DNA of 64,000 nt from Saccharothrix carnea. GTDB lineage: Bacteria > Actinomycetota > Actinomycetes > Mycobacteriales > Pseudonocardiaceae. Below the pieces are notes generated by a model. That model was not told where the DNA came from. It was given only the letters and a program-made list of their open reading frames with translations, and did not search any database. Of this stretch, positions 1 through 8,932 are shown in pieces; positions within the stretch are counted from its first letter, which is position 1, and each line of letters begins with the position of its first letter. The stretch spans positions 1 to 64,000 of the forward strand of contig NZ_PYAX01000016.1 of the NCBI RefSeq assembly GCF_003014735.1, written 5' to 3'. A program made the translations under genes and the position numbers.

Positions 1-158
1 GTGTGCTGCCGCGCCACGGCCTCGGGCCGCCCGGCCGCGATCCGCGACCGCAACCGGCCGTGCTCCTCGCGCAACCCCGCCATCGACCGCTCGGCCGGTT
101 CGCCCGGTTGCTCCGGTTCGATCCGGACGGACACGAAATCCAGCTCGGACGTGCTCAT
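1..158 (-). CDS. Acyl-CoA carboxylase carboxyltransferase subunit, N-terminal fragment cut by the window edge
   Basis: Only the first 52 codons are present; the rest lies left of the window. The visible protein starts MSTSELDFVSVRIEP and runs into a helical stretch, LREEHGRLRSRIAAG, followed by AVARQH. A basic helix and an AVARQH-type motif just before the catalytic domain are typical of biotin-dependent acyl-CoA carboxylase beta subunits (PccB/AccD family), which transfer CO2 from carboxybiotin to an acyl-CoA. The ATG overlaps the stop of the upstream flavin reductase (ATGA), so the two are translationally coupled. The assignment rests on a short motif, so it is tentative. The about 30-residue head before the motif does not look like a conserved domain. 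Confidence 0.45.
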   Translation of the reverse strand, partial: MSTSELDFVSVRIEPEQPGEPAERSMAGLREEHGRLRSRIAAGRPEAVARQH

Positions 159-712
159 CCGGTGACCACCTGGTGGAAACGGCCCCGGTAGAACAGCAGC
201 GCGCCGTCGTCGTCACCGGGCTCGCAGGACAGCACGCGCCCCACGAACAGCGAGTGGTCGCCCGCCACGTGCGCCTCCACCACCTCGCACTCCAGCCACG
301 CCAGCGCGCCGGTCAGCAGGGGAGCGCCGGTGTGCGGGCCGGGGGTGGAGTCCACGACGTCGAACTGCGCCTCGCCCAGCGGACGGGCCCGGTCGGCGAA
401 GTAGCGGACCACCGACTCCTGCCCGGCGCCCATGACCGACACCCCGAACCGGCCCGCGGCGCTGAGCGCGCCGTGCATGACCGCGGTGTGCGCGATGCAG
501 CACTGCACCAGCGGCGGGTCGAGCGAGACCGAGCCGAACGTGTTGGCGGTCATGCCGTGGATGTGCTCGCCACCCACCGTGATGACCACGACCCCGGTGG
601 CGAACCGGCCCATGACCGAGCGCAGGTCCGAGGGCGCCACCTGGCCCGGCGGAGCTTGGGCCGGGTCTGCCCGGTCGATCCCCTGGTGGATGACGTGCAC
701 CTTCTCGGACAT
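155..712 (-). CDS. Flavin reductase (HpaC/DIM6-NTAB family)
   Basis: A protein of 185 residues that reduces FMN or FAD with NAD(P)H, usually to feed a separate flavin-dependent oxygenase. The core reads LRSVMGRFATGVVVITV, then GMTANTFGSVSLDPPLV, which is the classic flavin-reductase-domain pattern, followed by RFGVSVM and a C-terminal FYRGRFHQV. The start at 712 (MSEKVHVIHQG) is preferred to an open in-frame extension to 832, because the extension is arginine/proline-rich and a purine-rich GGGGA stretch lies upstream of 712. Its stop overlaps the next ATG in the same direction, a carboxylase-like gene rather than an oxygenase, so the partner oxygenase is not identified here. The separate FAD monooxygenase at 2579-3919 is a single-component type and an unlikely partner. 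Confidence 0.8.
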   Translation of the reverse strand: MSEKVHVIHQGIDRADPAQAPPGQVAPSDLRSVMGRFATGVVVITVGGEHIHGMTANTFGSVSLDPPLVQCCIAHTAVMHGALSAAGRFGVSVMGAGQESVVRYFADRARPLGEAQFDVVDSTPGPHTGAPLLTGALAWLECEVVEAHVAGDHSLFVGRVLSCEPGDDDGALLFYRGRFHQVVTG

Positions 713-955
713 CTCCTGCGATCCCCTCGTCTGGCGCGGTCGGCGCGGCGCGCCGACCACGATCCACAAAGGACGTGGTTTCGGTCGGGATGATCCGAAT
801 GTAGTCGGCGCTGTCCGCCGGCCCTCCACCATCGGGTAACGCTGTCCTCACGCCCTCCGGGTGAGCGCGCGATTACCGGCCGTCACCCGGTCGTCCGCCA
901 GAGTGGTCCCGGAAGCCTGGAGCGTGTCCAGGAGGTTGATCTCGGGGGAGAACCC

Positions 956-1165
956 GTGAACAAGATCAAAGTCGTGTTGGTCGGCGGTCCCGAGCAACTG
1001 CGCGAGGACGACCGGATCCGTTACGTCACCGATCTCGCCGACAAGGTCAAGGTACCGGCCGGCAACGGCTACGAGCACTTCCGCGCGAACGGCGAATCGC
1101 GCACCGTGGACGATTTCGAAGTGCCGGTGTTCGCGTGGTGCGGCCGGACGAAGATCGCCGAATAG
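956..1165 (+). CDS. Small DUF5988-like protein
   Basis: A 69-residue protein starting with GTG and preceded by a strong purine tract (GGGGGAG) about 6 bases upstream. It begins MNKIKVVLVGGP and contains KVKVPAGNGYEHF. Small actinobacterial proteins annotated DUF5988, often found beside secondary-metabolite genes, have this layout of a VxLxGGP start and a KVKVP...GYEHF motif. The function is unknown and no catalytic residues can be proposed. It diverges from the flavin reductase and converges on the sigma-factor operon, with a hairpin terminator just downstream. The family name is from memory of the motif and should be treated as likely, not proven. Confidence 0.65.
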   Translation: MNKIKVVLVGGPEQLREDDRIRYVTDLADKVKVPAGNGYEHFRANGESRTVDDFEVPVFAWCGRTKIAE

Positions 1166-1205
1166 TGGGCCGGGAGCGCGCGTACTTCCTACCCCACCAC
1201 CCGGA

Positions 1206-1243
1206 AACGCCCTGGGGCGCGACGATGCGCTTCCCAGGGCGTT
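1206..1243. terminator. Bidirectional hairpin between convergent genes
   Basis: An 11-bp perfect stem, AACGCCCTGGG with CCCAGGGCGTT, plus an inner GCGC/GCGC pairing. It sits between the convergent DUF5988-like gene and the sigma-factor operon. There is no clear T-run, as is usual in high-GC actinomycetes. Confidence 0.7.
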
Positions 1244-1261
1244 CGCGGCGGAGCCGGCCGC

Positions 1262-1918
1262 TCAGCTGCCACCTTCCTGAACGGAGTTCTCCCCGGGTGC
1301 CGCCGGTCGGACTTCCTGCCCCTGCTGCGGGTCCACCGGATCGCGCACCAGCGGTACCGGCACGCTCACGCACTCCGGCGCGGCACCCGTGATCAGCGCA
1401 GCGGCCAGGGAGACGCTGGCCGACGACTGCGTCGCCGCCAGCAGCAGCGTGTCGCCCTCGGGGATGGCGTCGGCGTCGAACGTCATCGAGCCGCCGCCCT
1501 CGCCCACCGAGTCCACCGACGCGGAGCTCGCGGTGCCCGCGCTCTCGGTGTCGGTCGGCAGGTCGTCCAGGCCGACGCACCCGTCGCGCACCGGGACCGC
1601 GACCGCGCGCACACCCAGCCGGCGCAGTTCCTCGTTCGCGCCGGTCACGCCGGTGATGTCGCTGATCGACACCGTCACCACGCCGTCAGGCCCCTTGGTG
1701 ACGGCGTAGGCGGCGGGGGCACCGCCGGTGAGCAGCGTGCCGGTCAGCGCGATCACGCCCGCCACGCCCAGCGCCGTGCCGCCGATGCCCAGCGCCCGGC
1801 CGGCGCCGCGCCGCCCGGTCGGCGCGGGGTCCACCGCGCGGTCCGGCACGGTGTCCAGCGCGGACCCGTGGCTGCGCATCAGGTCCTCGAAGAGCTGGTC
1901 CTCGAACTTGGCCATCAT
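1262..1918 (-). CDS. One-span membrane protein coupled to the ECF sigma factor (possible anti-sigma factor)
   Basis: A 218-residue protein with a short cytoplasmic N-terminus (about residues 1-40, starting MMAKFEDQLFEDLM), one hydrophobic segment (about residues 42-65, ending in an Ala-rich stretch) and a large outer C-terminal half rich in Ser, Gly, Asp and Glu. Its ATG overlaps the sigma-factor stop (ATGA), so the two proteins are made together. Membrane proteins in this position commonly hold the sigma factor inactive, but no zinc-binding HxxxCxxC anti-sigma motif is visible, so the anti-sigma role is inferred from context only. A second in-frame ATG follows immediately (position 1915). 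Confidence 0.6.
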   Translation of the reverse strand: MMAKFEDQLFEDLMRSHGSALDTVPDRAVDPAPTGRRGAGRALGIGGTALGVAGVIALTGTLLTGGAPAAYAVTKGPDGVVTVSISDITGVTGANEELRRLGVRAVAVPVRDGCVGLDDLPTDTESAGTASSASVDSVGEGGGSMTFDADAIPEGDTLLLAATQSSASVSLAAALITGAAPECVSVPVPLVRDPVDPQQGQEVRPAAPGENSVQEGGS

Positions 1919-2505
1919 CGTTCCACCCCTGTTGTCGTCTTCCGGAGTTTCGTTCGGGCCCGGAACAGTCGGATGCGCACCGCGCCCGCCGAGACACCCA
2001 GCGCCTCGGCGGCTTCCTTCGGGCTCAGACCGTCGAGATCCACCAGCTCCACGACCTCGCGGTCGAGCCGGGGCAGTTCGGCCAGGCCGGCGAGCAGTGC
2101 GCCCGCCGCTTTCTCGGCGTCGATCCGGTCGACCAGGTCGTCCACCGCGTCGGCGTCGAGGGCCCGCAGTCCGGCGATGCGCCGCACGCCGTGACTGCGT
2201 TGGCTGTGCGCCTCGCAGTGCGCGGCGAACACCCGGCTCGCGATGCCGATCAGCCAGGCCCGGGCGCTGCCCTTGACCGGGTCGTAGGTGGCGAACGACG
2301 TGATCGCCCGGACGAAGGTGTCCGCGGTCAGGTCGGCCACCGTCTGCGGTTCCGCGCTGCGTCGCGCGAAGTAGGCGGTGACCGTGCCGACGTGGGCCCG
2401 GTAGACCTTCTCGAACTCGGCCGCGGCACCGGTTCGCTTCCCGGGCGGTGGGTGCTGGAGCGGCTCCACGTGGTCCGCCACCGCGCTTGCCATTGTCTCG
2501 CTCAC
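1915..2505 (-). CDS. RNA polymerase ECF (sigma-70 family) sigma factor
   Basis: A 196-residue extracytoplasmic-function sigma factor. Region 2 spans about residues 28-100, with EFEKVYRAHVGTVTAYF and the -10-recognition/melting segment LTADTFVRAI...ARAWLIGIASR. Region 4 spans about residues 135-185, with LPRLDREVVELVDLDGLS and a helix-turn-helix EAAEALGVSAGAVRIRLFRAR that should contact the -35 element. There is no long C-terminal extension. The gene is first in a two-gene unit with a membrane protein that probably controls it. The target promoter cannot be predicted, and no autoregulatory promoter was recognised upstream. Confidence 0.9.
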   Translation of the reverse strand: MSETMASAVADHVEPLQHPPPGKRTGAAAEFEKVYRAHVGTVTAYFARRSAEPQTVADLTADTFVRAITSFATYDPVKGSARAWLIGIASRVFAAHCEAHSQRSHGVRRIAGLRALDADAVDDLVDRIDAEKAAGALLAGLAELPRLDREVVELVDLDGLSPKEAAEALGVSAGAVRIRLFRARTKLRKTTTGVER

Positions 2506-2578
2506 ACCACATGGTTGCCGGGATCGCGCGATCCCGTTACAGGTCGACGGCCGCGCGCTCCGCGGCTCGGAACGTCGG

Positions 2579-3919
2579 TCAGCGCCGGGTCGTGGCCGGG
2601 AGGAGGTTGACCCGGACCGCGCGCAGGATCGTGCTCGGCCTGGCCAGCTGCTGCGGGTGGGCGAGCATGGTGGTGATGCGGGCCAGCCGGTCGTTGGTGA
2701 CGGCGTCGGTCATCGAGGCCTTGAACACCTGGCCGCTGAACCACCTGATCAGCCGGTAGCCGCGCGGGTAGGGGCCGTCCACGTGCGGCAGCTCCAGGTC
2801 CGCGAACGTCGACACCTGCCACGCCGCGTCCACCACGACCGCGACCCGGTCGAAGTAGGCCCGCGCCGGTTCGTCCAGCCGGGGGTCCGAGCGGAGGTAG
2901 GTCGACAGGCACGACGCGTGCAGCGCGGCGGAGGTCATGCCCTGGCCGTACACGGGGTTGAACGAGGCGATCGCGTCACCGGCGACGGCCAGCCCGGCCG
3001 GCAGCCGGTCCAGCTCGTGGAAGTCCCGCCGCCTGCTGTCGGCCTGGTGGTAGGTGACCACGTCGCCGAGCATCCGGCCGCGCTCGGCGATGTCGCCGAA
3101 GACGGCCGGGAAGTCGTCGCGGCACCGGGCGACGTAGTCGGCGGCGTCCCGACCGGGCCGGTCGTCGCCGTAGCCCGCGATGAGCATGATCCAGCGGTCG
3201 CCCTCGACCCGGAGCACGCCGCCGATCCGCGCCGGCCGCCCGTCGTCCGGGCTGACCTGCGCGATCACGCTCCACTGGTCGCTGATCGCCTCGTCGTAGG
3301 CGAACATCGCGGTGGCGTAGTTGAGCTTGATCGGCATCCGGCGCATCGGCGGGCGCGGCCACCCGGCGGACTCCAGCCAGTCGCTCATCCTGCTCGACCG
3401 GCCCATCGCGTCCACCACGAAGTCCGCCGTCGCGGTGACGGCCTCGGTCCCGCCTTCCGGGACGTACCGGACACCGGCCACCCGCGCGCCGTCGAACACC
3501 AGGCCGTCGGCCCGGCCGGCGACGAGCCGGACGTTGTCGACCGCGAGCGTCCGGTGGCGCACCTTCGCCTCCAGGTACGGCCGGGTGGTGATCAACACCG
3601 GCCAGTCCTGCGCCACCGGCGGCGCCAGGCGCGGCTGTCCGTTCAGGTAGAACCCGTCGCGCGACCCGTCCTTGGGCGGCACGACCGCGCCGCCCGCGAT
3701 CGCCTCCTCGGCGAAACCGGGGAACCACCGCTCCAACTGCACCGCACCGGCCGGCAGCAACGCGTGCACCTGACTGCCCTGCGGCACACCGGCTCGCGGC
3801 CCGTCGTCCACATCGGACACATCCCGCTCGACCACGAGCACCTCGTCGGCGTGGTCGCTGAGCACCCGTGCGGCCATCAGCCCCGCGATGCTCCCCCCGA
3901 GCACCACCGCGCGCCGCAT
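2579..3919 (-). CDS. FAD-dependent monooxygenase/oxidoreductase
   Basis: An approximately 446-residue flavoprotein. It opens with a Rossmann dinucleotide fold, VVLGGSIAGLMAARVLSDHA, ending in a ribose-binding Glu (VVERD). Later comes the second FAD signature, GDAIASFNPVYGQGM, in which the Asp contacts the FAD ribityl chain. The PQGSQVHALLPAG segment after the first fold is typical of a clade of actinobacterial 2-polyprenylphenol-hydroxylase-like proteins. The start at 3919 (MRRAVVLGGS) is chosen because the frame stays open upstream to 4021 but adds no conserved sequence; a GTG two codons earlier is an alternative. The ribosome-binding site is weak. The substrate is unknown. The gene reads towards the sigma operon but is separated from it by about 70 bp. 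Confidence 0.8.
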   Translation of the reverse strand: MRRAVVLGGSIAGLMAARVLSDHADEVLVVERDVSDVDDGPRAGVPQGSQVHALLPAGAVQLERWFPGFAEEAIAGGAVVPPKDGSRDGFYLNGQPRLAPPVAQDWPVLITTRPYLEAKVRHRTLAVDNVRLVAGRADGLVFDGARVAGVRYVPEGGTEAVTATADFVVDAMGRSSRMSDWLESAGWPRPPMRRMPIKLNYATAMFAYDEAISDQWSVIAQVSPDDGRPARIGGVLRVEGDRWIMLIAGYGDDRPGRDAADYVARCRDDFPAVFGDIAERGRMLGDVVTYHQADSRRRDFHELDRLPAGLAVAGDAIASFNPVYGQGMTSAALHASCLSTYLRSDPRLDEPARAYFDRVAVVVDAAWQVSTFADLELPHVDGPYPRGYRLIRWFSGQVFKASMTDAVTNDRLARITTMLAHPQQLARPSTILRAVRVNLLPATTRR

Positions 3920-4319
3920 GAGCACCCGTGATCCGGAGGGTGGCCGGGGCGAGGCGATCTGCTGGAACAGCTGCGCTGACGACAACCGCACGCGGACCTC
4001 CTCGAACACCCGGGCCGACACGACCGCCGTTCCGCCGTTTCGCTGTTCCGCCGTGAAGCGGGTACGTGGGCACGAATGCTCGTGCGGGAGGGGTCGGGTG
4101 TCAAGGAGCCACCCGGTGCGGCCGATCGGCCGTGATCACTGGCGGTGACGATCACCCGTCGCGCGACTTCGTTCGTGGTGTTGACCGACACGAGCGAACC
4201 TCGGCAGACTTGCGCGGTCATCGGCGGGGAACCACCAGGGAACCACCCGGTCGACTGGATCTTCGCCTTGGCCTCACCGGATCCCTGACCTCGGCGGGAC
4301 CTCTGAAGGAGAGCCTCTC
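3920..4319. other. Intergenic region between divergent monooxygenase and glycosyltransferase genes
   Basis: About 400 bp with no convincing gene. It should hold the promoters of both flanking transcription units. A small perfect hairpin, GCACGA-ATGC-TCGTGC, lies at 4070-4085 and could be an operator or an RNA stem. The end of the region carries GAAGGAG, a strong ribosome-binding site for the glycosyltransferase. No precursor-peptide gene for the adjacent exporters was found. Confidence 0.5.
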
Positions 4320-5225
4320 GTGGGTAGCCCACTGCGTTGTACGGTCATCGTGCCGACCTACAACAGGAGACGATTGCTCGAACTCACGCTCGACTCGCTC
4401 GCCGAGCAGGACCTGCCCCGGGACCGGTTCGAGGTGCTGGTCGTCGACGACGGCTCCAGCGACGACACGGCGGCCGCGGTGCGGGGGTTCGAGGATCGGC
4501 TCGACCTGCGGTACTTCTACCAGCCCGACGAGGGCTTCCGGGTCGCCCGGGCGCGCAACGTCGGCCTCCGGCACGCCAGGGGCGACATCTCCGTCTTCGT
4601 GGACTCCGGTGTGCTGCTGCACTCCACGAGCCTGAGCGCGCACGTGGCCGCGCACGACGCCACCGCGGAACCGTTGGCGCTCAACGGCTACGTCTACTGC
4701 TTCAACCTCGACAACGAGGACGCCCGGCGCATCCGCGAGTTCGTGGACGTCGACGACGTCGACTCGACCATCGCGTCGCTGGCCCGGACGGAGTCGTGGC
4801 CGGACGTGCGCGAACCGTTCTACCGCCGCTACGCCGACGACTACGCCCACCTACCCGCACCGTGGCTGATGTACTGGACGTGCCACGCCTCGGCGCGGAC
4901 GGAGCAGGTGCGCGCGATCGGCATGTACGACGAGGAGTTCCGGCAGTGGGGCGGGGAAGACCTCGACCTCGCCTACCGGCTGCACCGCGACGGCGCCCGG
5001 TTCGGCGTGATCCGCGAGGCCAGGTCCCTCCACTACCCGCACGACAAGGACCAGGGCGACAACACCCGGTCGGCCCACGAGAACTACCGCTACATCGCGG
5101 AGAAGTACGGCACGCCGATCACCCGGCTGCTGACCGAGGTGCCCGCGATCCGCTTCTCGGTGTTCAACGACGTCATCGAGGAACGCGGGCTGCCCGACTG
5201 CGCCGACTACCTGACACGGGCATGA
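4320..5225 (+). CDS. Family 2 glycosyltransferase with galactosyltransferase-type C-terminal domain
   Basis: A 301-residue GT-A fold enzyme that should move a sugar from a nucleotide donor. The N-terminus shows the GT2 pattern CTVIVPTYNRRRLLELTLDSL and VVDDGSSDDT (nucleotide binding), then RNVGLRHARGDISVFVDSG. The position normally held by the metal-binding DxD/DSD reads DSG, a departure that may change metal use. The C-terminal part has WGGEDLDLAYRLHRDG, the acceptor-side motif (catalytic Asp/Glu) of the Glyco_transf_7C type. The GTG start follows GAAGGAG by 8 bases. The stop overlaps the ATG of the next exporter gene, so sugar transfer and export are coupled genetically; the acceptor is unknown. 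Confidence 0.85.
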   Translation: MGSPLRCTVIVPTYNRRRLLELTLDSLAEQDLPRDRFEVLVVDDGSSDDTAAAVRGFEDRLDLRYFYQPDEGFRVARARNVGLRHARGDISVFVDSGVLLHSTSLSAHVAAHDATAEPLALNGYVYCFNLDNEDARRIREFVDVDDVDSTIASLARTESWPDVREPFYRRYADDYAHLPAPWLMYWTCHASARTEQVRAIGMYDEEFRQWGGEDLDLAYRLHRDGARFGVIREARSLHYPHDKDQGDNTRSAHENYRYIAEKYGTPITRLLTEVPAIRFSVFNDVIEERGLPDCADYLTRA

Positions 5226-7114
5226 GGCACCGCTCCTGGATCGGCACGGCGCGAGAGCAGTTCGCCGCACGACGGGACATCGTCGGCCTGCTACCGCACG
5301 CCGGCGGTCCGCTGGTGGCCGCCCTGGTCGGGGTGAACCTGCTGCTCGGCTGCCTCCCGGTGGTGTTCACGGTGGCGACGGCGATGGTGCTCGGCCGGGT
5401 ACCGGCGGCCGTCGACGGAGGGTTGGACTCCGACGCGTGGGACTCGCTGGTCGCGGTGTTCGGCGTCGCGGCCGGTGCGTTCGTCGCCCGGCAGCTGATC
5501 TCGCCCGTGGAACGCGCCCTGGGCGAGCTGGTGACGCGCCGGATCGACGGCCGGGTGTTCGACGAGCTGATGGCCGCGTCGTTGCGCAGCCCCGGCCTCG
5601 GCCCGCTGGAGGACCAGCGGGCGCTCGACGCGCTGCGCACCGCCGCACGGGAGGTGGAGTTCGGCGTGCAGAGCCCTGGCCGGGCGGCCACCGGCCTGCT
5701 CGCGCTGATCGCGCGGTACACCGAGCTCACCGGTCACGCGATCGCGGTCGGGGTGGTGTTCTCCTGGCCCGCGTCGGCGGCGCTGGTCGTCACCGTGCTG
5801 TTGTTCCGGCACGGCCAGCGCGGCGGGCTGCGCCGGTACGCCAGGACGCGGTCCTCACTCGCCGCCGACCAGCGCGAGATCGACTACCTGCGCGACCTCG
5901 CCGGTGGCGCCGCCGCGGGCAAGGAGATCCGGGTCTTCGGCCTGGCCGGGTGGCTGCGGCAACGCCTGCGGGACACCTACCTCCGCTTCCTCGAACCCCT
6001 CTGGGCCGAGCGCCGCGGCATCTACCTGTGGCCGTTCGTCCGGTTCTCGGTCGTGGGGCTCGTGGTCACCGGCGTGGTGTTCGCGGTGGTCGGGGCGACG
6101 GCGCGGGAGCTGACGCTGACCGGGTTCGTCCTGGTCGTGACGGCGGCGCTGAGCCTGCTGCGGCTGGCCGAGCACTACCCGGAGGCGGACCTGCCGACCG
6201 CGATCGGAATGCGTGCCTACGACGCGGTGCGGAGGTTCGCCGAGTACGTCGAGCAGGTCGAGCACGCCGAGCAGGTCGGGCACGGCGGGTTCGGAGACAC
6301 CCGTGAGGAGCACCCAGTGCCCGAGCCGGTGGGGACGCTCCGGTTCGAGCAGGTCTGCTTCCGCTATCCCGGTCAGCGTCGGATGATCTTCGACGGGCTC
6401 GACCTGACGATCCCGGTCGGCCGCTGCACGGCCCTCGTCGGCGTCAACGGCGCCGGCAAGACCACCCTGGTCAAGCTGCTGGCCAGGCTCTACGAGCCGA
6501 CCGCGGGCCGGATCACGCTGGACGGCGTCGACATCCGCGCGTTCCCGGTCGACGCGTGGCGCGCCAGGCTCAGCGTGATCTTCCAGGACTTCGTGCGGTA
6601 CGAGTCGTCCGTCGCGGACAACGTCGGGCTCGGCGCGGTCGGCTTCCTGGACGACCGCGAGGGGATCGGAGAGGTGGTCGACTCGGTCGGCCTCGGCGAG
6701 GCCGTCGCCCGCCTGCCCCGCGGGCTGGACACGCCGCTGGCACGTCACCTCACCGGCGGCGCGGAGCTGTCCGGCGGGCAGTGGCAGCGGATCGCGTTGG
6801 CGCGGGCGTTGTTCGCGCTGCGCCACGGTTCGCGGGTCGTGGTGCTGGACGAACCGACCGCGAGCCTGGACGTGCGCGCGGAGACCGGTTTCTTCGAGGA
6901 GTTCACCGGCCTCGCCGAGGGCGCGACGACCCTGCTGATCTCGCACCGGTTCTCGACCGTCCGGCACGCCGACCTCATCGTCGTCCTGGAGCACGGCCGG
7001 GTCACCGAGCAGGGCAGCCACGCGGAACTGCTCGCCCGCGACGGTCGTTACGCCGAGCTGTTCCGGTTGCAGGCGGACCGGTTCGTGGACGTGGTGGAAG
7101 GGCCGGTCCGGTGA
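5222..7114 (+). CDS. ABC exporter, fused membrane and ATPase domains (first of a pair)
   Basis: A 630-residue half-transporter. The N-terminal about 330 residues hold some five to six hydrophobic segments (first at about residues 32-57). The ATPase domain has Walker A GVNGAGKTT, Q-loop FQDFVRYE, signature ELSGGQWQR, Walker B VVVLDEPTAS and an H-loop ISHRFSTV. The FQDFVRYE form of the Q-loop region is common in actinobacterial exporters linked to modified peptides. The gene overlaps the glycosyltransferase before it (ATGA) and the second transporter after it (GTGA), so the two half-transporters probably form a heterodimer. Both ATPase domains keep the key catalytic residues. The cargo is unknown; no precursor peptide was found nearby. 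Confidence 0.85.
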   Translation: MRHRSWIGTAREQFAARRDIVGLLPHAGGPLVAALVGVNLLLGCLPVVFTVATAMVLGRVPAAVDGGLDSDAWDSLVAVFGVAAGAFVARQLISPVERALGELVTRRIDGRVFDELMAASLRSPGLGPLEDQRALDALRTAAREVEFGVQSPGRAATGLLALIARYTELTGHAIAVGVVFSWPASAALVVTVLLFRHGQRGGLRRYARTRSSLAADQREIDYLRDLAGGAAAGKEIRVFGLAGWLRQRLRDTYLRFLEPLWAERRGIYLWPFVRFSVVGLVVTGVVFAVVGATARELTLTGFVLVVTAALSLLRLAEHYPEADLPTAIGMRAYDAVRRFAEYVEQVEHAEQVGHGGFGDTREEHPVPEPVGTLRFEQVCFRYPGQRRMIFDGLDLTIPVGRCTALVGVNGAGKTTLVKLLARLYEPTAGRITLDGVDIRAFPVDAWRARLSVIFQDFVRYESSVADNVGLGAVGFLDDREGIGEVVDSVGLGEAVARLPRGLDTPLARHLTGGAELSGGQWQRIALARALFALRHGSRVVVLDEPTASLDVRAETGFFEEFTGLAEGATTLLISHRFSTVRHADLIVVLEHGRVTEQGSHAELLARDGRYAELFRLQADRFVDVVEGPVR

Positions 7115-8895
7115 AGGTCCTGCTGACCGGCGCGTGGACCATGATCGCCACGGCGTGGCGGTTGAACCCGCGCAAGACGGCGCTGGCCGTGGCGCTGATG
7201 ACGGCCGGTGCGGTCGCCGCTCCGCTGCTGGCGGCCGCACTCGGCTGGATGACCCGCGAGGTCGTGGCGGGCTCGGTCGGGCGCGCGGTGCTCGCGGGCG
7301 TGACCGTCGCCGTGCCGGCGGTGGTGGTGCTGGCCTTCGGGCACTTCGCCCACCTGGCCTACTACGAGCTGTCCGAGCTGGCCGAACTGGACTTCGACGA
7401 GCGCGTGATCGCGGTGTCGAACGGTTCGGCGGGCATCGAGCACCACGAGCGCGCCGAGCACGCCGACACGTGGACCGTGCTGCGGCAGGAGGGCAGGCAG
7501 TTCCGGACCGGCCTCGAAGCCCTGCTCAACGGAGTCGGCCTGGTCCTCGCGGTGGTGCTCACCGCGGTGCTGCTGGCCGGGCAGAACCCGTGGCTGCTGT
7601 TGCTGCCCGTCGCCGCGGTGCCGCCGCTGCTGGCCGGCCGCGTGGCCGAGCGGGTGCTGGACCGGGCCAGGACCGCGACCGCCGAGCCGACCAGGACCGC
7701 GCTCAACCTGTTCCACCTGGCCACGTCCGCCCGCCTGGCCGGTGAGCTGCGGGTGTCCGGGGTGCGGGACGAACTGCGCGCCCGGCACAACGCGTCGTGG
7801 GACACGGCGACGCGAGGACTGTGGCGGGCGCACCTGACCGCGACGTGGATCCGTGCGGCGGGCCAGGTGGTGTTCGCGCTGGCGTACATCGCGGGCGTGC
7901 TGCTCGTGGTGCGTGACGCGATCGCCGGGCGGCGTGGGGTCGGGGACGTCGTGCTGGTGATCGTGCTGGCGGCCCAGGTCAACCAGCAGGTCGCCACGGC
8001 GGTCACCCTCCTGCAGGACCTGCAGCGGATGGCGGGCGCGTACCGGCGGCTCACCGAGGCCGCCGCGTGGGCCACCGGGCCCGATCCGGCTCCCGCTACC
8101 GATGCACCGCCACAACGGCTGGACGACGGCATCTCGTTCGACCGGGTGGCGTTCACGTACCCGGGCACGGACGTGCCGGTGCTGCACGAGGTCGACCTCC
8201 ACCTCCCGGCCGGTGCGACCGTCGCGATCGTCGGTGAGAACGGCGCCGGGAAGTCGACCCTGGTCAAGTTGCTCTGCGGGTTCTACCGGCCGTCCGAGGG
8301 GCGGATCCTGGTCGACGGGGTCGACCTGCACGGGATGGCGGTCGAGGAGTGGCGCACCCGGATCGCGGCCGGGTTCCAGGACTTCGTCCGGTACGAGTTC
8401 CTTGCCCAGCAGGTGGTCGGCCTCGGCGACCTGTCGAGGGTGTCGTCCGAGTCCACCGTTCGGGCGGCTCTGGACCGGGCTGGTGCCACCGGTGTGCTGG
8501 ACGAGTTGCCGGAAGGGTTGCGCACGCGGCTCGGCAAGAGCTACCACGATGGCGCGGAGCTGTCCGGTGGTCAGTGGCAGAAGTTGGCGCTCGGTCGGGC
8601 CATGATGCGGGAGGCGCCGCTGCTCCTCGTGCTGGACGAGCCGACGTCGGCGTTGGACCCCGAGGCGGAGCACGTGCTGTTCCAGCGGTACGCCGAACAC
8701 GCGAAACGGGTCGCGGGCCGGACCGGGGGGATCACGGTCTTCGTGTCGCACCGGTTCTCCACGGTGCGCATGGCAGATCTGATCATCGTGGTGGGGGAGG
8801 GGCGGGTGGTGGAGTCCGGTGATCACGCCACGCTCATCGGGCGGGGTGGTCTCTATGCGGAGTTGTTCGCGCTCCAGGCGGAGTCGTACAGCTGA
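7111..8895 (+). CDS. ABC exporter, fused membrane and ATPase domains (second of a pair)
   Basis: A 594-residue half-transporter that begins MKVLLTGAWTMIATAWRLN. About six hydrophobic segments cover residues 25-320. The ATPase part has Walker A GENGAGKST, the same FQDFVRYE Q-loop motif as its neighbour, signature ELSGGQWQK, Walker B LLVLDEPTSALD and H-loop VSHRFSTV. The GTG start overlaps the previous stop (GTGA), which argues for balanced production of the two subunits. No peptidase (C39) domain is attached to either partner, so any leader peptide would have to be removed elsewhere. It is the last gene of the glycosyltransferase-exporter unit. Confidence 0.85.
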   Translation: MKVLLTGAWTMIATAWRLNPRKTALAVALMTAGAVAAPLLAAALGWMTREVVAGSVGRAVLAGVTVAVPAVVVLAFGHFAHLAYYELSELAELDFDERVIAVSNGSAGIEHHERAEHADTWTVLRQEGRQFRTGLEALLNGVGLVLAVVLTAVLLAGQNPWLLLLPVAAVPPLLAGRVAERVLDRARTATAEPTRTALNLFHLATSARLAGELRVSGVRDELRARHNASWDTATRGLWRAHLTATWIRAAGQVVFALAYIAGVLLVVRDAIAGRRGVGDVVLVIVLAAQVNQQVATAVTLLQDLQRMAGAYRRLTEAAAWATGPDPAPATDAPPQRLDDGISFDRVAFTYPGTDVPVLHEVDLHLPAGATVAIVGENGAGKSTLVKLLCGFYRPSEGRILVDGVDLHGMAVEEWRTRIAAGFQDFVRYEFLAQQVVGLGDLSRVSSESTVRAALDRAGATGVLDELPEGLRTRLGKSYHDGAELSGGQWQKLALGRAMMREAPLLLVLDEPTSALDPEAEHVLFQRYAEHAKRVAGRTGGITVFVSHRFSTVRMADLIIVVGEGRVVESGDHATLIGRGGLYAELFALQAESYS

Positions 8896-8932
8896 GACGA
8901 GAGCCACGGCGGTGATCCGGACTGTCCCGGTG

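Noticed and set aside
3920-4319. A ribosomal peptide precursor for the adjacent exporters
   Set aside because: No short frame with a ribosome-binding site and a Cys/Ser/Thr-rich core or a leader-like sequence was found.
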